Assembly: GCF_029581575.1 (NCBI RefSeq)
Contig: NZ_CP089975.1
Location: 558,001-622,000, forward strand
DNA: 64,000 nucleotides
DNA from: Moraxella nasibovis
Lineage (GTDB): Bacteria > Pseudomonadota > Gammaproteobacteria > Pseudomonadales > Moraxellaceae
Reading direction: 5' to 3'
The notes under the pieces: generated by a model
Database searches by the model: none
Told to the model about the DNA's origin: nothing
Seen by the model: the letters and a program-made list of their open reading frames with translations, nothing else
Made by a program: the position numbers and the translations under genes
Part shown: piece after piece, positions 28,336-37,637 of the stretch
Numbering within the stretch: position 1 is the stretch's first letter
Layout: the number at the start of each line of letters is the position of its first letter

Positions 28336-28344
28336 CCCCCCCCC
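28336..28344. repeat. Homopolymeric C9 tract upstream of the adhesin
   Basis: Nine consecutive C, 11 bp after a TATAAT-like hexamer (28320-28325) and 358 bp before the autotransporter start. Poly-G/C tracts near adhesin genes mediate phase variation in Moraxella catarrhalis (uspA1, hag). Here it lies outside the coding frame, so any effect would be on transcription. Confidence 0.55.
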
Positions 28345-28409
28345 ATGCGCTCGCCATTTTGGCACGGTCATTGGTGATTCTTGACTGGTGTTGGTTTGTT
28401 AATGTGGTT

Positions 28410-28437
28410 TTGACATTATATTGATGTTTTTTATTGG
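28410..28437 (+). promoter_or_regulatory. Possible adhesin promoter
   Basis: A perfect TTGACA at 28410-28415 is followed after 16 bp by TATTGG, a weak -10. It would give a leader of about 255 nt. The alternative is a start near the TATAAT at 28320, which has no good -35. Confidence 0.3.
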
Positions 28438-28701
28438 ATATTTTTTTTAAATTGAATTTTTGATTTAATTAAATTAACTTTCAAAAATACGACTGATATT
28501 ATGATGCACAGCACCCCTGATATTCAGACACCCAAGTCCTTCCGCTCTGTGTCGGTGAGCTGCATGAGGTTCTTTTATCTTTTCAAGGTTTTTCAAGTTT
28601 TTTCACTCGTCGTCCAAGTCTCTCCCCATCCTAGCGATGGTGGTGCAGCCGTGGGCAGCGCATCGCCGAGCCTGATTCGGCATCTTTATAGGTAATCATC
28701 T

Positions 28702-30915
28702 ATGAACAACATCTATCGTGTGATTTATAACAAATCCACCCAAACTTTCCAAGCGGTCTGCGAATTCGCTCGTGCACAAGGCAAGGGCAGCACCACTACC
28801 GTCGGCAGCGGTGAGGCGCCGTCGGCAGTCGGCAGGCTCATCCGCTTTACGCTCATCATGTCGGGCATGATTTTATCGGCACAGGCAGTTGCAGCTACTG
28901 GCACAGAGTACCAAGCAGGCACTGATAATGTCTGTTATTTTGACACCGCAACTAACAGTGTTGTCTGTGGTAATGCGACCACCCAAGTAACCGATCAAGG
29001 CAAAAATGCTGTATCCGTCGGTATCGGCGCCGAAGCTCGTAATAATAATGACATTGCTATCGGTCAAGAGGCAGGCAACGGGCTAAAAGATCGTGGTACG
29101 AATTTTGATCCTGCAACAACTATATTCAAAAAAGATGGCGTAGACGCGCCAAATGCAGAAAGTATCGTAACCCATTCAAACATCAGTATCGGTAAACAAT
29201 CTGGCAAAGACAGCACAGGTATCGATATGATTAACCTTGGCAGCTTTGCTGGTCAAAATCTCAATAGTGCTGGCAGCAGTATGATCTCTATTGGTAAAAA
29301 TGCCAATAAATTTAAAACATTAACCAAGGTTGAAAAATCTGTTGCCATCGGTCATGGTGCAACAACAGAAGGCTCAAGCTCGGTCGCCATCGGTGATGGT
29401 GCAATTAACCAAGGCTATAAATCGGTTGTGATGGGGCCAGGTGCCAAAATAGAAAGAAATGCCTCTGGGATAACACCAGTAGACAGTGTTGTGTTTGGTG
29501 CGAGTGCTTATAGCAATCAAAGCAATGATGTGGTTATCGGTAGGGGTGCAGGTACACGAACTACTGGTGCAGGCGGTAATGTCATATTGGGTTCGGGTTC
29601 AGGGACTAGCTCTGACATTCAGCAAAATGTGATTATTGGTACTGATGCAGGTCATAATGTTAATTTTACTACTCCTGATAATAGGGGGGTTGTTTCTGAT
29701 TTAAATATCTTTATCGGTCAAGCAACTGGTCAAAATGTCAATGGGCGTGCCAATATCGCTATTGGTGAAAAAAACGCACAGTATGTGGGCAAGGTAAATC
29801 GAGCCAGCATAATGAAAGAGGCGATAGAGACACCACAAGCTAACAATAGCACGCAATTTACAATCCAAGAAGGCCAAGTATTTGATACAGACCGAAGAAG
29901 TGATTACAACTTCGCCATCGGTGCTCGTTCAGGCTCTAATGTGCTTGGTGGTGGCAATTATACTATTGGTGGCGGTAGTTATGTCGTTGGTACTGGCAAC
30001 TTATCGTTTGGTGACGGTTCTGGTTCATACATCAGCGGTAGTAATAATATCTCCATCGGAGCGGGTGCTGGTGTTGAAAACTTGTACGAGCAAAATGGTA
30101 AACTTCGTACACATTATGAAGCACTTAGCAAGCGTCAGGGTTCTATCTCTATTGGCCTGTATAGCAAAGGCGTGGCAAACCGTGCCATCGCTATTGGTAC
30201 GGGGATAGATCATAACACACCTGCAGCACGTGCGACCGCAACAGATTCGCTTGCGATCGGTACAGACAGTGTCGCCACAGGGGTCAATGCCACTTCTATT
30301 GGTAAAGCCGCCATTGCCACAGGCAAAAATGCCGTTGCGATTGGTAGCTCTACCCCAAACACTTATGAGTATTTTGATCGTGCAACAGGCAGATTACAAG
30401 ATTTGGCAGATAACAGTCACGAACATGCAGGTCGAGCCACTCGTGCCAATGCAGAAAACGCCGTTGCTATCGGTAATACCAGCCAAGCAAATGCTATCAA
30501 TTCTCTTGCGATTGGTACAGGGGCAAAAGCCACAGGCACACAATCCATCTCTATCGGTACAGGTAACGTGGTATCAGGTAATAACTCAGGTGCATTGGGT
30601 GACCCATCGATCGTCTCAGGTGCAGGCTCTTATACCGTTGGTAACGATAACGCTGTGGGTAGCACATCGACCAATGTCGGTGCCTTTGGTAACAACAACC
30701 AAATCGGTGCCACAGCCACTTATGATGCAGCTGGTAAATTACAGCTTGCCGATGGTCTGACTGACACCGCAGCGGTATCAGGCTCTCGTGTGGTAGGTAA
30801 CAACAACACCATCACCACCAACGAAACTTTCGTACTGGGCAACCGTGTAACCACTACCGCTGACAACTCAGTATTCTTAGGCACCGAGTCTGGCCTACAC
30901 TGCCAAAGGCGATAG
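28702..30915 (+). CDS. N-terminal open frame of the trimeric autotransporter
   Basis: This frame gives 737 residues: the ESPR signal peptide (about residues 1-66), then head repeats such as SVAIGDGAI, NISIGAGAG and NAVAIGNTS through to about residue 725. It leaves the true frame after FLGTES; the last residues (GLHCQRR) are out-of-frame and end at TAG. If translated alone it would be exported to the periplasm but has no stalk or anchor. The start is the ATG at 28702 with TAGGTAA upstream. Confidence 0.75.
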   Translation: MNNIYRVIYNKSTQTFQAVCEFARAQGKGSTTTVGSGEAPSAVGRLIRFTLIMSGMILSAQAVAATGTEYQAGTDNVCYFDTATNSVVCGNATTQVTDQGKNAVSVGIGAEARNNNDIAIGQEAGNGLKDRGTNFDPATTIFKKDGVDAPNAESIVTHSNISIGKQSGKDSTGIDMINLGSFAGQNLNSAGSSMISIGKNANKFKTLTKVEKSVAIGHGATTEGSSSVAIGDGAINQGYKSVVMGPGAKIERNASGITPVDSVVFGASAYSNQSNDVVIGRGAGTRTTGAGGNVILGSGSGTSSDIQQNVIIGTDAGHNVNFTTPDNRGVVSDLNIFIGQATGQNVNGRANIAIGEKNAQYVGKVNRASIMKEAIETPQANNSTQFTIQEGQVFDTDRRSDYNFAIGARSGSNVLGGGNYTIGGGSYVVGTGNLSFGDGSGSYISGSNNISIGAGAGVENLYEQNGKLRTHYEALSKRQGSISIGLYSKGVANRAIAIGTGIDHNTPAARATATDSLAIGTDSVATGVNATSIGKAAIATGKNAVAIGSSTPNTYEYFDRATGRLQDLADNSHEHAGRATRANAENAVAIGNTSQANAINSLAIGTGAKATGTQSISIGTGNVVSGNNSGALGDPSIVSGAGSYTVGNDNAVGSTSTNVGAFGNNNQIGATATYDAAGKLQLADGLTDTAAVSGSRVVGNNNTITTNETFVLGNRVTTTADNSVFLGTESGLHCQRR

Positions 30916-33900
30916 CACAGATGGCATCGGTGCAGTAACCGAGCCTGTCAATGTCAATGGCGTAAGCTATGGCGACTTTGCAGGTAAAACATCGGTCGGC
31001 GTGGTATCAGTGGGCGATGTTGGCAAAGAACGCCGTATCCAAAATGTCGCCGCAGGTCTAATCTCAGCGACTTCAACCGATGCGATTAACGGCTCACAGT
31101 TGTATGCCGTGGCGGATAAATTGGCTGCTGTTGATGCCGCAGCAAACCGCACCAATTATTTCCATGTAAACACTGACGCTCTCGATCAGCCTGCTGGCAA
31201 TCCTGACACCAATGAAGGCACGGTCGATGCTAAGGGTGGTGCTGTTGGTCAATATGCAGTCGCAGCAGGTATCGATGCTCAGGCGAAAGGATCTGCTGCC
31301 ATTGCCATCGGTTTAAATGCAGGTAAGGACTCAGAAGGCACCCTTACTCGAAATACAATCATGATCGGTAATCATGCTGGAAATCTCTCATCATTAGAAC
31401 AGGGTGTCTTGCTAGGTATTGGTGTTGGCACCAACCGAACAGGTGCTAATGTCATTGCTATTGGTGAGCATGCCGGCTCTTATCGCCCACCACAACTAGA
31501 TGTGTTCAATCCACCAGAACCAGATGATCAAGTTCATTGGCAAGATCTTGGCTATACGACCAACGAAGTACTTAGTAATTCAACTGTGATAGGTCGTTTT
31601 GCCGGGCTTAATGCAACGGGATTTTCTAACGACTATTTAGGTTGGAATGCAGGCGAACTTAGACATGGCGATGCCAATATTGCGATGGGTCATCTGGCGG
31701 GTGCGGCAGCTGGAGGCTATCTTGACCATACTGGCTCAAGAGTGGGTGTCATTGGCAGTTACAATGTTGCATTAGGCGCTGCTTCTGGGCAAGGCATAAA
31801 CGGTTACAATAATATTGCCATTGGCATTAACTCCAATCATAGCATTAATTTCTCAGAAGATAACAAAACCCCAACCAAATTAAACCCCGATGTAAAAGTC
31901 CCATATGTCAATGACGCCATCGCCATCGGTCAAGACACCACCGCCCAAAAAGACACCGCCATCGCCATCGGTAAAAATGCCAAGGCAGCAGTCGCTGAGG
32001 GTGATGTGGCACTGGGTGCAGACTCAGAGACTACCCAAGTAACACCAACTGCCAATGCAGCGGTCAATGGCATCACTTATGGCAACTTTGCAGGTGCAGC
32101 GCCGACCAGCGCAGTATCAATCGGCGCTGCTGGCAGTGAGCGTCAGCTTCAGAATGTCGCCGCAGGTCGTATCTCAGCGACTTCAACCGATGCGATTAAC
32201 GGCTCGCAGTTGTACATCGTAGCAGATGAGCTGAGTAAAAGAATCGGCACTGAACCTGAAACCTATTTCCATGTAAATACAGGTGCAAACAGAGGTACAG
32301 GCAATGCTGTCACCAACTTGGGTAAGATCAGTGAGGCGGCTGGTGCTACTGCACCTGGCGCCATCACAGGCGGTATCAATGCCCAAGCAACCGAAGGTGG
32401 TGCCATCGCCATCGGTCAAGACAGCCGTGCTGTAGCCAATCATGCCATCGCCATTGGCGTGGAGGCAGGTAAAGAGTCAACCGAGCCCACAGGAACCATC
32501 ATGATCGGCGAACAGGCTGGTTACCGCACATCAGCACAGAGCAGTGTTCTTTTGGGCCGTATGTCTGGTCATAGCCGCACAGCTTCTGGCATCGTTGCGA
32601 TTGGTACTGATGCTGCCAGTTATGATCTTACAGAGGAACAAAACCAAATGGGCATGTCCTATCTGGCTTATACCACGGCGATCGGTATGTCCGCTGCCAC
32701 CAACGCAACAGGTCATTATAATGACTATGTTGGTGGTCAGGCAGGCTACACTAGGCATGGCGATTATAATGTCGCCATGGGCTATTTAGCGGGCGCAGGC
32801 AAAGCAAGTAGCAATGAAGTGGATCTAACGGGTATGAGAGCAGGCTCTATGGGCGACAATAATGTCTCATTAGGCACCTACTCCGCCTTGGCTTTAAATG
32901 GCAATGATAATATCACCATCGGTCAGAAGGCTAACCAAGGCTGGGCATTTACTGAAGACAACATGACCGCAACCGAAGAGAAGCCTGACATCAAAGTCGC
33001 CTATGTTAATGACACCATCGCCATCGGTCAAGACACCAAGGCTCAAAAAGACACCGCCATCGCCATCGGTAAAAATGCCAAGGCAGCGGCCGCTGTCGGT
33101 GATGTGGCACTAGGTGCTGGCTCAGAAACCCTCGCCGTAACCCCAACCTCTAATGCGACTGTCAATGGCATCACTTACGGCAACTTTGCAGGTAGTGCGC
33201 CTAAGAGCGCTGTGTCTGTTGGTGCAAAAGATAGCGAGCGCCAGATCCAGCATGTCGCCGCAGGTCGTATCACAGCAGACAGCACCGATGCGATTAACGG
33301 CAGCCAGCTGTATATGGTCACCCAAGGCACGCTAGACCAAATGCCAGTGGTTTATACCAAAGCTGATGGCACTAAAGTATTCAAACAGCCAGATGGTAAG
33401 TTCTTAGATGCTGACGGTAATGAGGTTGATGCAGGCGATGTAATTGCCTCGATGAACAATCCACAAAACAGCACCACAGCTCCGATGACCTTGACTAACA
33501 TCAAGTCAAACTTGGCACCGGTGACTACGGCAACTACAGAACAGCCAAATGCAAACCACCCAGTATTGCTAGAAGAAAACGCTAACAATGCTGCAACGCT
33601 AGGCGATGTACTAAACGCTGGTTGGAACCTACAAGAAAATGGTGATGCAAGAGATGTTGTAGTACACGCTGACACCGTAAACTTCGTTAATGGTGCAGGT
33701 ACAACAGCAGTTGTAGAAACAGATGGAAAAACTTCAACCATCAAATATGATGTGAATGTAGATGGTGAGACCATCACAACGAAGACAGATCCAAACGATC
33801 CGACTAAGACTGTGATTACTGTCAACACCACACCATTGGCTGATGCGGATAATGACGGTAAAGTGGACGAACCTGCTGCACCAAATGCACTTGTTACGGC

Positions 33901-36900
33901 ACAAACTGTGGCGAATGCAATCAACAACTCAGGTTGGAAATTGGATGTATCACAATCAGAAGGTCAAGCAGTTGGTACGGGTGAAGAGCTGATTAACCCA
34001 TCAGACAAAGTGACTATTGATGCAGGTAAAAACATCAGCATTACTCAAGCAGGTAGTACAATCAGCATTGCAACCGCTGATGATGTTGAGTTTGCAAGCG
34101 TGAAAACCAATAGCCTAGAAGTACCAACTGACAACGGCAGCTCGGTGAAGATTGACAACAACGGCGTTGATGTTGGTGGCAATGTAATCAGCAATGTAGC
34201 GGATGGTGTTGAAGATGGTGATGCTGTCAATGTAAGTCAGTTGAATGCAGCCAAAGCAAATGTTGTAGGCGAAGAAGGTATTGAAGTAACTTCTGAATCA
34301 ACTCCAGAAGGTACCACTTACACCGTTTCTGCTAAGACTGATGGTGTAACCACCTATGTAGACAACAATGGTAACATTGCTGCCATCACAGGTGATCTAA
34401 ACACATCAACCGATGGTTCAGTAAGCTCTGAGATGCCAAATTCATTGGTAACAGGCGATCAAGTAGCCAACGCCATCAACAACTCAGGCTTTAATGTAAC
34501 CTCAGGTGCTACTGGTTCAGGTGAAGTTGATGGTAAAACCACAGAACTGATCAACCCATCAGAAACTGTGACTTTCCAAGCTGGTGATAACTTGGTTCTA
34601 AACCAAGCTGAAAATGTATTCACATACAGCTTGAATGATGACATCAACATCAACAGCGTACAGTTCAACGACGGTCCTAAGATCACGAGCGATGGCGACA
34701 ACATCAAAGTTGAAGGTCCTAACGGCGAAGCTACTAAGATCACTAATGTTGCAGACGGTACTGGTGACAACGACGCAGTCAATGTAAGTCAGCTTAAAGA
34801 TGCTCAAGCAGCAGCAACTACCAAAGTTGAAGAAGCTGACGGCATCAATGTAGAAGCCACTGAAAATGAAGACGGCTCTACCACTTACACCGTTTCTGCT
34901 AAGACTGATGGTGTAACCACCTATGTAGACAACAATGGTAACATTGCTGCCATCACAGGTGATCTAAACACATCAACCGATGGTTCAGTAAGCTCTGAGA
35001 TGCCAAATTCATTGGTAACAGGCGATCAAGTAGCCAACGCCATCAACAACTCAGGCTTTAATGTAACCTCAGGTGCTACTGGTTCAGGTGAAGTTAATGG
35101 TACAACCACAGAACTGATCAACCCATCAGAAACTGTGACTTTCCAAGCTGGCGATAACTTGGTTCTAAACCAAGCTGAAAATGTATTCACATACAGCTTG
35201 AATGATGACATCAACATCAACAGCGTACAGTTCAACGACGGTCCTAAGATCACGAGCGATGGCGACAACATCAAAGTTGAAGGTCCTAACGGCGAAGCTA
35301 CTAAGATCACTAATGTTGCAGACGGTACTGATGACAACGACGCAGTCAATGTAAGTCAGCTTAAAGATGCTCAAGCAGCAGCAACCACCAAAGTTGAAGA
35401 AGCTGACGGCATCAATGTAGAAGCCACTGAAAATGCAGACGGCTCTACCACTTACACTGTTTCTGCTAAGACTGATGGCACTACCACGAAGATTGATGAC
35501 AACGGCAACATCGCAGCTGTTACCACCACCTTCACACCATCTACTGATGGTAAAGTAGGCGCACCTGCTGACAATGGCGATTCACTAGTAACTGCTAACA
35601 CCGTTGCTGATGCCATCAACAACTCTGGTTGGAACCTAGCAGCTGATGGTACTGAGGGTACTGAGCTGATCAACCCATCAGACACTGTTACCTTCAAAAC
35701 TGGTAGCGACAACCTAACTGTTAAGCGTGAAGGTGCTGACATCATTTATGACCTAGCAGATGACATCAATGTAAGCAGCGTACAGTTCAACGATGGTCCT
35801 AAGATCACGAGCGATGGCGACAACATCAAAGTTGAAGGTCCTAACGGCGAAGCTACTAAGATCACCAATGTGGCTGATGGTACTGGTGACAACGACGCAG
35901 TCAATGTAAGTCAGCTTAAAGATGCTCAAGCAGCAGCAACCACCAAAGTTGAAGAAGCTGACGGCATCAATGTAGAAGCCACTGAAAATGCAGACGGCTC
36001 TACCACTTACACTGTTTCTGCTAAGACTGATGGCGTAACCACCTATGTAGACAACAATGGTAACATTGCTGCCATCACAGGTGATCTAAACACATCAACC
36101 GATGGTTCAGTAAGCTCTGAAATGCCAAATTCATTGGTAACAGGCGATCAAGTAGCCAACGCTATTAACAACTCTGGTTGGAACTTGCTAAACAATGGCG
36201 CACAGCGTGATGTGGTTCGCCCAGCCGATGCTGTAAACTTCATCAACGGTAAAGGCACGACAGCTGTGGTAGAAACTGCTGCTGATGGTAAGTCTAGCAC
36301 CGTGAAGTTTGATATCAATGTAGATGGTGAGACCATCACAGTTGATGAAGACGGCAACTTGACAGTGAATAAAGATGCGGTTGATACAAATACTGTAACC
36401 ACCGTAACTGCTGGCAAGAATATGGTTGTAACGAACACTGGCACAGACGATGCACCAAACTACGAAGTTAAAACTGCTGATGATGTGAACTTCAACAGCG
36501 TAACCGTAGGTCCTGTAGTGATTAACCAAAACGGCATCAATGCTGGTGATAAGAAGATCACCAATGTGGCAGCTGGCGACATCTCAGCCACCAGCAAAGA
36601 TGCGGTAAATGGTAGCCAGTTGTATGCGTTGGCAGATCAGTTCAATACTAAGATTGAAACTGCCAAGACTGTGGTAGATTCGGCTGATAAGTCAGTGACT
36701 GTTACACCAAGCACTACCGATACTGGTGCAACTAAATACGATCTGTCAGTGAAAACTGATGGTGATACCATTAAGAAAAATCCTGATGGTTCATTGGCTG
36801 TGAATACCACACCATTGACTAACAATGCTAATGGTGCGGTCAATACTCCAGCGGCACCAAATGCGATTGCAACCGCAGGTGATGTGGCAAATGCCATCAA

Positions 36901-37519
36901 TAACTCAGGCTTTACTTTGACAGCCCAAGGCGCTAATGGCTCTGTGGTAAATCCAGGTGAAACTGTTGACATGAACAACACTGATGGCAATATTGTCATC
37001 ACCAAACCAGCTGATAGTAACAATGTTACCTATAATCTGGCTAAAGATGTGAAAGTTGACAGCGTAACTGCTGGCGGCACAGAGGTAAATAACGATGGCA
37101 TCACCATCGCAGCACCGACTGAGAACAACCCTGACAATGTGGTCAGCCTAACTCAGACTGGTCTGAACAACGGTGGCAACCGCATCACCAATGTCGCACC
37201 AGGTGTGGATGCAACTGATGCTGTCAATGTCAGCCAGCTACAAGGCACAGCGAACTACCTGAACAACCGCATTGACGGTGTGGCAGACGATGCCAACGCA
37301 GGTGTTTCATCAGCGATGGCGATGGCAGCACTACCACAAGCTTACATCCCAGGTAAGTCAATGCTAACTGGTGGTATCGCCAGCTACAATGGCGAAGGTG
37401 CTGTGGCAGTGGGCTTCTCGAAGCTGTCTGACAACGGCCGCTGGGTGCTTAAAGTGTCTGGCTCTGCCGACACCCAAGGCAATGCTGGTGGTGCAGTGGG
37501 TGCAGGTTTCCACTTCTAA
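30893..37519 (+). CDS. C-terminal open frame of the trimeric autotransporter
   Basis: The frame resumes with AYTAKGDSTDG, directly continuing the head of the upstream frame, and runs 2,208 residues to the anchor. First possible independent starts are GTG/ATG codons near 31001, without signal sequence or ribosome binding site, so it should not be made as a functional protein. It contains necks ISATSTDAINGSQLY (two close copies plus variants), two repeated heads, Asp/Asn/Thr-rich stalk modules and four membrane strands at the end, with terminal Phe as in outer-membrane barrels. Confidence 0.75.
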   Translation, partial: AYTAKGDSTDGIGAVTEPVNVNGVSYGDFAGKTSVGVVSVGDVGKERRIQNVAAGLISATSTDAINGSQLYAVADKLAAVDAAANRTNYFHVNTDALDQPAGNPDTNEGTVDAKGGAVGQYAVAAGIDAQAKGSAAIAIGLNAGKDSEGTLTRNTIMIGNHAGNLSSLEQGVLLGIGVGTNRTGANVIAIGEHAGSYRPPQLDVFNPPEPDDQVHWQDLGYTTNEVLSNSTVIGRFAGLNATGFSNDYLGWNAGELRHGDANIAMGHLAGAAAGGYLDHTGSRVGVIGSYNVALGAASGQGINGYNNIAIGINSNHSINFSEDNKTPTKLNPDVKVPYVNDAIAIGQDTTAQKDTAIAIGKNAKAAVAEGDVALGADSETTQVTPTANAAVNGITYGNFAGAAPTSAVSIGAAGSERQLQNVAAGRISATSTDAINGSQLYIVADELSKRIGTEPETYFHVNTGANRGTGNAVTNLGKISEAAGATAPGAITGGINAQATEGGAIAIGQDSRAVANHAIAIGVEAGKESTEPTGTIMIGEQAGYRTSAQSSVLLGRMSGHSRTASGIVAIGTDAASYDLTEEQNQMGMSYLAYTTAIGMSAATNATGHYNDYVGGQAGYTRHGDYNVAMGYLAGAGKASSNEVDLTGMRAGSMGDNNVSLGTYSALALNGNDNITIGQKANQGWAFTEDNMTATEEKPDIKVAYVNDTIAIGQDTKAQKDTAIAIGKNAKAAAAVGDVALGAGSETLAVTPTSNATVNGITYGNFAGSAPKSAVSVGAKDSERQIQHVAAGRITADSTDAINGSQLYMVTQGTLDQMPVVYTKADGTKVFKQPDGKFLDADGNEVDAGDVIASMNNPQNSTTAPMTLTNIKSNLAPVTTATTEQPNANHPVLLEENANNAATLGDVLNAGWNLQENGDARDVVVHADTVNFVNGAGTTAVVETDGKTSTIKYDVNVDGETITTKTDPNDPTKTVITVNTTPLADADNDGKVDEPAAPNALVTAQTVANAINNSGWKLDVSQSEGQAVGTGEELINPSDKVTIDAGKNISITQAGSTISIATADDVEFASVKTNSLEVPTDNGSSVKIDNNGVDVGGNVISNVADGVEDGDAVNVSQLNAAKANVVGEEGIEVTSESTPEGTTYTVSAKTDGVTTYVDNNGNIAAITGDLNTSTDGSVSSEMPNSLVTGDQVANAINNSGFNVTSGATGSGEVDGKTTELINPSETVTFQAGDNLVLNQAENVFTYSLNDDININSVQFNDGPKITSDGDNIKVEGPNGEATKITNVADGTGDNDAVNVSQLKDAQAAATTKVEEADGINVEATENEDGSTTYTVSAKTDGVTTYVDNNGNIAAITGDLNTSTDGSVSSEMPNSLVTGDQVANAINNSGFNVTSGATGSGEVNGTTTELINPSETVTFQAGDNLVLNQAENVFTYSLNDDININSVQFNDGPKITSDGDNIKVEGPNGEATKITNVADGTDDNDAVNVSQLKDAQAAATTKVEEADGINVEATENADGSTTYTVSAKTDGTTTKIDDNGNIAAVTTTFTPSTDGKVGAPADNGDSLVTANTVADAINNSGWNLAADGTEGTELINPSDTVTFKTGSDNLTVKREGADIIYDLADDINVSSVQFNDGPKITSDGDNIKVEGPNGEATKITNVADGTGDNDAVNVSQLKDAQAAATTKVEEADGINVEATENADGSTTYTVSAKTDGVTTYVDNNGNIAAITGDLNTSTDGSVSSEMPNSLVTGDQVANAINNSGWNLLNNGAQRDVVRPADAVNFINGKGTTAVVETAADGKSSTVKFDINVDGETITVDEDGNLTVNKDAVDTNTVTTVTAGKNMVVTNTGTDDAPNYEVKTADDVNFNSVTVGPVVINQNGINAGDKKITNVAAGDISATSKDAVNGSQLYALADQFNTKIETAKTVVDSADKSVTVTPSTTDTGATKYDLSVKTDGDTIKKNPDGSLAVNTTPLTNNANGAVNTPAAPNAIATAGDVANAINNSGFTLTAQGANGSVVNPGETVDMNNTDGNIVITKPADSNNVTYNLAKDVKVDSVTAGGTEVNNDGITIAAPTENNPDNVVSLTQTGLNNGGNRITNVAPGVDATDAVNVSQLQGTANYLNNRIDGVADDANAGVSSAMAMAALPQAYIPGKSMLTGGIASYNGEGAVAVGFSKLSDNGRWVLKVSGSADTQGNAGGAVGAGFHF
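31157..33325 (+). repeat. Two diverged head modules of about 369 and 354 residues
   Basis: The units start at YFHVNT (31157 and 32264, 1,107 bp apart) and both end in DAINGSQLY plus a short helix. Shared landmarks are IMIG, ATNATGxxNDY, RHGDxNxAMGxLAGA and AIAIGQDTxAQKDTAIAIGK. The protein patterns are alike throughout while DNA identity is high only in blocks, indicating an old internal duplication followed by divergence. Confidence 0.8.
34321..36176 (+). repeat. Tandem stalk repeats of 567, 567 and 555 bp
   Basis: Units begin at 34321, 34888 and 35455, with a partial unit from 36010 to about 36176. The first two are almost identical over the whole 567 bp. The third shares both ends but has a different middle (35480-35775). 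Each encodes about 189 residues with VTTYVDNNGNIAAITGDLNT, INSVQFNDGPKITSDGD, and NDAVNVSQLKDAQ. Perfect stretches of several hundred bp would allow recombinational gain or loss of stalk units. Confidence 0.9.
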
Positions 37520-37637
37520 GCTGCATTTAGGTAGATCAATCCATGCTTCGTGAAATTCGGAGCATGGCGTTGATTAAAATTTTCAATTCCTTTACAATAT
37601 TGACAAAATATTAGTTTTTGTTACTTAGGATAACATC

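Larger units (their letters stand above)
28702..37519 (+). pseudogene. Giant YadA-type trimeric autotransporter adhesin, interrupted by one frameshift
   Basis: Read with one base removed at 30892/30893 the locus encodes about 2,938 residues. Order: extended signal peptide (ESPR, MNNIYRVIYNKSTQTFQAV, with a hydrophobic segment ending AQAVAA), a first YadA-like head of many xAIGxxA repeats, neck DAINGSQLY, a second and third head of about 350-370 residues, a long coiled-coil stalk with three tandem modules of about 189 residues, and a C-terminal YadA anchor ending GAVGAGFHF. Such proteins trimerise in the outer membrane and bind host or abiotic surfaces (relatives: MID/Hag, UspA, AtaA). The frameshift separates signal peptide and anchor, so as written no adhesin would reach the surface. 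Because both halves are otherwise intact, a recent mutation, phase-off state or sequencing error is likely. tpgA follows. Confidence 0.9.

Noticed and set aside
28501-28695. 64-codon ORF just upstream of the adhesin
   Set aside because: It has no ribosome binding site, no recognisable domain and odd composition; it most likely is part of the adhesin 5' leader. A short regulatory ORF cannot be fully excluded.
33352-37023. Several long minus-strand ORFs within the adhesin, up to 191 codons
   Set aside because: They are Ser/Val/Leu-rich shadows created by the codon bias of the repeated plus-strand sequence.
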